DNA of 20,085 nt, taken from assembly GCF_001949145.1 (NCBI RefSeq), contig NW_019091418.1, positions 3,431,365 to 3,451,449 on the forward strand. Direction: 5' to 3'. The notes under the pieces were generated by a model. It was not told where the DNA came from, searched no databases, and saw nothing but the letters and a program-made list of their open reading frames with translations. Positions 17,095-20,085 of the stretch are shown here, piece by piece. The DNA comes from Acanthaster planci. Its lineage: Eukaryota > Echinodermata > Asteroidea > Valvatida > Acanthasteridae. The position numbers and the translations under genes are program-made. Numbering within the stretch: the first letter of the stretch is position 1; each line of letters opens with the position of its first letter.

Positions 17095-20085
17095 TGACCA
17101 TAGGCTAAAGTATCTAACCCATTAGGTAGTAAGTAATGCTTTGTATCCAAAGGCAACAATTGTGTAAACATTGTGTAAAGTTTTTCTGCGATCTAATGTG
17201 ATGTTGGGTCGTAAAAACCTGCTTACAACTAAACAATGCTTCTTTGTAAGCTTTGTGTCACAGTTGCTTCTTAGTCACGACTTTGGTTACGCCTTTGGCT
17301 TTTTTCAAGCTAACTTGGCCTTCGAGTAAGATCGAATATTTGGAAGTGAACAAACCACTTCTTTCACCAGTTGGCCGCCAAATTCGTCTTTCATTTTGCC
17401 AGTGACTTTTTTTTTTTTTGGATCATAAAGCCCGTGTGTGGGCGAGTAGTTTGAAAAGTCGAATAGGTCACACTTTTGACCTAGGTAACCGTGTAAGTCC
17501 TTGGTTTGAATCTGAACGAGTAAGCTATCGGTGTTGTTGTACAACACACAAACGTCGTTGCCAAAGTCTGCTTTCAAAGTGTTGTAGTAAAAGTCATACA
17601 TCAACGTTTTAAAAAAGTCGAGTACACTTACGCCGCAATAGATTGGTTTGTTCGAATTGGTTATTATGCGATTTCAACAAATTAGAGATCGCACTCTGGG
17701 AACGGTGTGGTCGATTTATAGTGAAACTTGGTAGGGTCTTTAACTCATTCAAATTTTTCGATGGGTGGATACTGACTCATAGCCCAACCATTCAAGTTGT
17801 TCGCATCAAGGTACATTATGTACGACATCAGTTTGTTTGAATCATAGTCTTTTAAACCGGGGTACTGGCCTTTGCGTAACGTTTTGCTCCAACCCTCAAA
17901 ATACCGCCGCGTTTAGCCCGTTTGAAAAAGAGATGATTATCAATGTCTGTCAACAGCTCGAGTTGAACGTTAGAGTGTTTCAACGGCGTGTCCCACGACA
18001 GACCTGGTGACGTAAAGCAGTTGGCTGGGTCTAAGCCGTAATTCATTTTGCAGACCTTTTGAAAGTTTTCAAACACGCAGGCGAGTAATAACGTATCCAT
18101 TTTGACATAGAGATCGTGGTAGTCTCCGAGGGTTTGACACCTAAACGTTTGCCATACATTTTTGGCTCTTGAGTATTCTTCTTTGGTAATGGTCTCTTGC
18201 TTCAACGAGCTATAAACGCGTCTAGAGGTGGCAGTTGAGTTTCTCCAAACTTTTCAAACGAGTTTACATACTCATATGGATAGCCCCCTTTCTCTAAAAG
18301 CAACTCTGTGTTATTTGGAAATCTTTCATACAGAAAGTTAAAGTCCTCTCTGGTGCAGTTTTCAACCAACCAATCGAGTGAAGCGGCCATAAAATGAAAC
18401 AGGTCTAGAAATCTAAGCTGACCAAAAGAAAACGAAATGTAAATCTTGGTGTTTTTAGCAATGACGTGGAATTGACTTCCATTGAACACACAAGCACCCT
18501 GCAAGATCAAATGGGCATCGTATTTTTCCAAGTTGTGTAGCACGACTGAATAGGCGTTTAGGCATGAATAGGAGTTTGAGATTGCAGTTTGTGTGTGCTG
18601 GGCCCCTGTATGTACCTGTTACATGGTATAGTGTTCACGAACTTTTCTGAACCTACTGATTGGTTTCTCGCAGCTCATGCAATTGTAGTCGATGTAGCCG
18701 CAGTCGTTTATGAAACTAAAATCCATCTTTTGGATTTTAGTTTTTGGCTCGGCTGGGATACTACAAAGGCATTGCAATTCTTTGGTTGGGTCATTATGCC
18801 TTTCACAGATCCAGCAGACGTTTTATTCGTTGTGTTAAACTAGAGGCTTTGAATTGGCGAACGTTTTGTTAATTGTTTTCGTTTCTTGCGATAGCGATGT
18901 TACAAATGAATGGCTGCGTCTTGGCCTCGATATGTTTTGTGACTCGTACACACACCGTCACATCGCACGACCACGTAAGAGTAACCGCACGGCTTGTGAT
19001 GTTGCGTTTTAATTGTGTTAGTTTGTTCTGGTGCAAGACATTCTAAAACAGATTTGAAATCTGTGTAGATAACAAACAGGGCATCTTGTTTGTTTTTGTA
19101 GTTTTCAAATTTGATTATGTTTGATAATTTTTTGGGAAGTACAACTTTGGAAAGTGCTGCAACTATTCCTTGACAGTCTTCTTTGTGTTGGTCTAGCCTT
19201 TGTTGACTTTGAAAGTGATGCATACAATTAAAGGACCAATATTTTCTACCATTGTGATTGTTAAAATCACCCGTCAACCTAGAGAAATTTTTAATCCAAC
19301 AATAGGGAGCTTTTTCACCACGGTTGAAATAAAGTAAGTTAATGGGTTCTTCCTTTTTTCTAGACTTGTGAAGTACATACAAACCGTCTTTTCCGGTGTA
19401 ACCAAATATGTCTATCGCTAAGTTGTTTTGTGATTCGACACTTGCAATCTGTGAAATCGGTGTAGAAAAGTCCACGTTTGTAAAATTAAACCATCGTCGG
19501 TTGTGTACTCTGTAGTTTATAATCTGGATTGCTTTCGAGTTGATGTTTGACAATGTCTGAATATAATTCTAGAGTAGCTCTTATTGCCCAGCGTATGCAC
19601 TCTTGATCTTTCTTATTTTGAACGTTGATGATTGCTGTTTTAACTGCTACTTCTTTAGGAAGTGGAATGTAACTGGCACTGACAGGATTATAGCGCACCA
19701 CGTTGATATAAAACACAATAACTTTGTCAAATACCCAGCCAGAGCCTCTTTGGGTATGAGCTTTGACATCTTCCATTTGTTTTTCTCTTTGTGGTTTTAA
19801 TGCATTTTTGACCTCTCGTTCGTTAAACATCGTGACATTTTTACTCGTAAACACACCAACTTGGGTTTCCGCTATAGGCCTTTCTATTTTAAACTGAACC
19901 TTGATCGCAGTTTGCAACTTTTACATTCCTATCTCGCTAAATTTGGTCAATGCTTTCTTTTCGATGTAACTTTTGTAAATGTCATAAAAGTGTACCAAGT
20001 TGTCTGTAAAGAAACTAGGCTTCAGTTCCCAGTTTCTGTAGTTACCCTGAAAGCGTCGGATGTTTTGAAGGTCTATCTCTGTGTC
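17091..20085 (-). pseudogene. POLB: Family B DNA polymerase, protein-primed type, broken and 5'-partial
   Basis: Replicative polymerase of the element. The 5' end lies past 20085. In order on the minus strand: an N-terminal region with GSGWVFDKVIVFYINVVRYN and YIPLPKEVAVKTAIINVQNK (TAA at 19921-19923). Next come a finger-like segment (NCMHHFQSQQRLDQHKEDC, first Cys missing) and exonuclease motif I as VIYTDFKSVLE, with Lys for the catalytic Glu. A degenerate CEKP...VREH zinc-type segment at 18550-18700 is followed by HNLEKYDAHLI (exo II), QTLGDYHDLYVKMDTLLLAC, TSPGLSWDT and RGGILRVGAKRYAKA. Palm motif A is YLDANNLNGWAM (Asp at 17805). Motif C is LYNNTDSLL (17527-17541), with Asn for the first Asp. 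The tail is KKQL...LDTLAYGHY at 17091. The palm segment with motif B is missing between A and C. At least five frameshifts. Confidence 0.9.
17600..17765 (-). other. Deletion scar in the polymerase palm
   Basis: Only about 150 bp separate the end of the motif A block (PPIEKFE then TGA, near 17760) from the start of the motif C block (NKPIYCGVSVLDFFKTLMYD, near 17660-17600). Related polymerases have well over 100 residues here, including the conserved Asn-Ser-x-Tyr-Gly motif B. The remaining bases hold several stops. Confidence 0.6.

Larger units (their letters stand above)
9352..20085. mobile_element. Degenerate Polinton/adintovirus-like element (partial)
   Basis: A segment of at least 10.7 kb carrying a DDE (rve) integrase, a protein-primed-type family B DNA polymerase and a set of small genes in a compact layout. 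Gene order: plus genes 9352-14077, minus genes 14078-15572, plus genes 15622-17094, minus polymerase 17091 to beyond the window. Integrase plus PolB is the defining pair of self-synthesising Polinton/Maverick elements and adintoviruses. The usual double-jelly-roll capsid, FtsK/HerA ATPase and adenovirus-type protease were not recognised here and may lie beyond 20085 or be absent. Most genes are broken. Neither terminal repeat was found, and the left boundary is between about 8902 and 9352. Confidence 0.75.

Overview
The window looks like nuclear DNA of an invertebrate animal, probably marine. It carries spliced exons of a conserved mitochondrial enzyme, long AT-rich introns full of repeat debris, and many dispersed TACATGTA palindromes. 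The phylum cannot be fixed from the sequence alone.

Left third (1-8189): the minus strand holds the last three coding exons of methylmalonate-semialdehyde dehydrogenase (ALDH6A1). They lie at 8008-8189, 5665-5844 and 2340-2540, have matching phases and splice signals, and end in a stop codon. Upstream exons, including the one with the catalytic cysteine, are not visible. Beyond the gene's 3' end lie a block of GGAGGATT-type repeats (1-1040) and a probable LINE ORF2 C-terminal scrap (1604-1894). The introns carry two copies of a tRNA-derived SINE. A 98-bp hairpin/poly-T insertion with a 13-bp target duplication sits at 8791-8888.

Right half (about 9352 to beyond 20085): a decayed virus-like transposable element related to Polinton/Maverick or adintovirus-type elements. 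It encodes a retroviral-type (rve, DDE) integrase (16084-17094, +) and a protein-primed-type family B DNA polymerase (17091-20085, -, running off the window). Between 9352 and 16060 there are eight or nine further small genes of unassigned function: a run on the plus strand, then a minus-strand block, then one more plus-strand gene. Nearly all carry stops and frameshifts. Two polymerase catalytic acids are replaced and part of its palm is missing. Several genes share an A/T-rich leader just before the ATG. I recognised no capsid protein, packaging ATPase or maturation protease in the visible part.

Two non-autonomous DNA transposons with CAGGGTT ends and 6-bp target duplications have inserted into genes of the dead element: A at 9597-10052 and B at 11261-12683. 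They are partly homologous in opposite orientation and so form a misleading inverted-repeat pair. Relative order of events: the virus-like element arrived, probably in or upstream of the ALDH6A1 locus, then it decayed and the CAGGGTT elements inserted into it.
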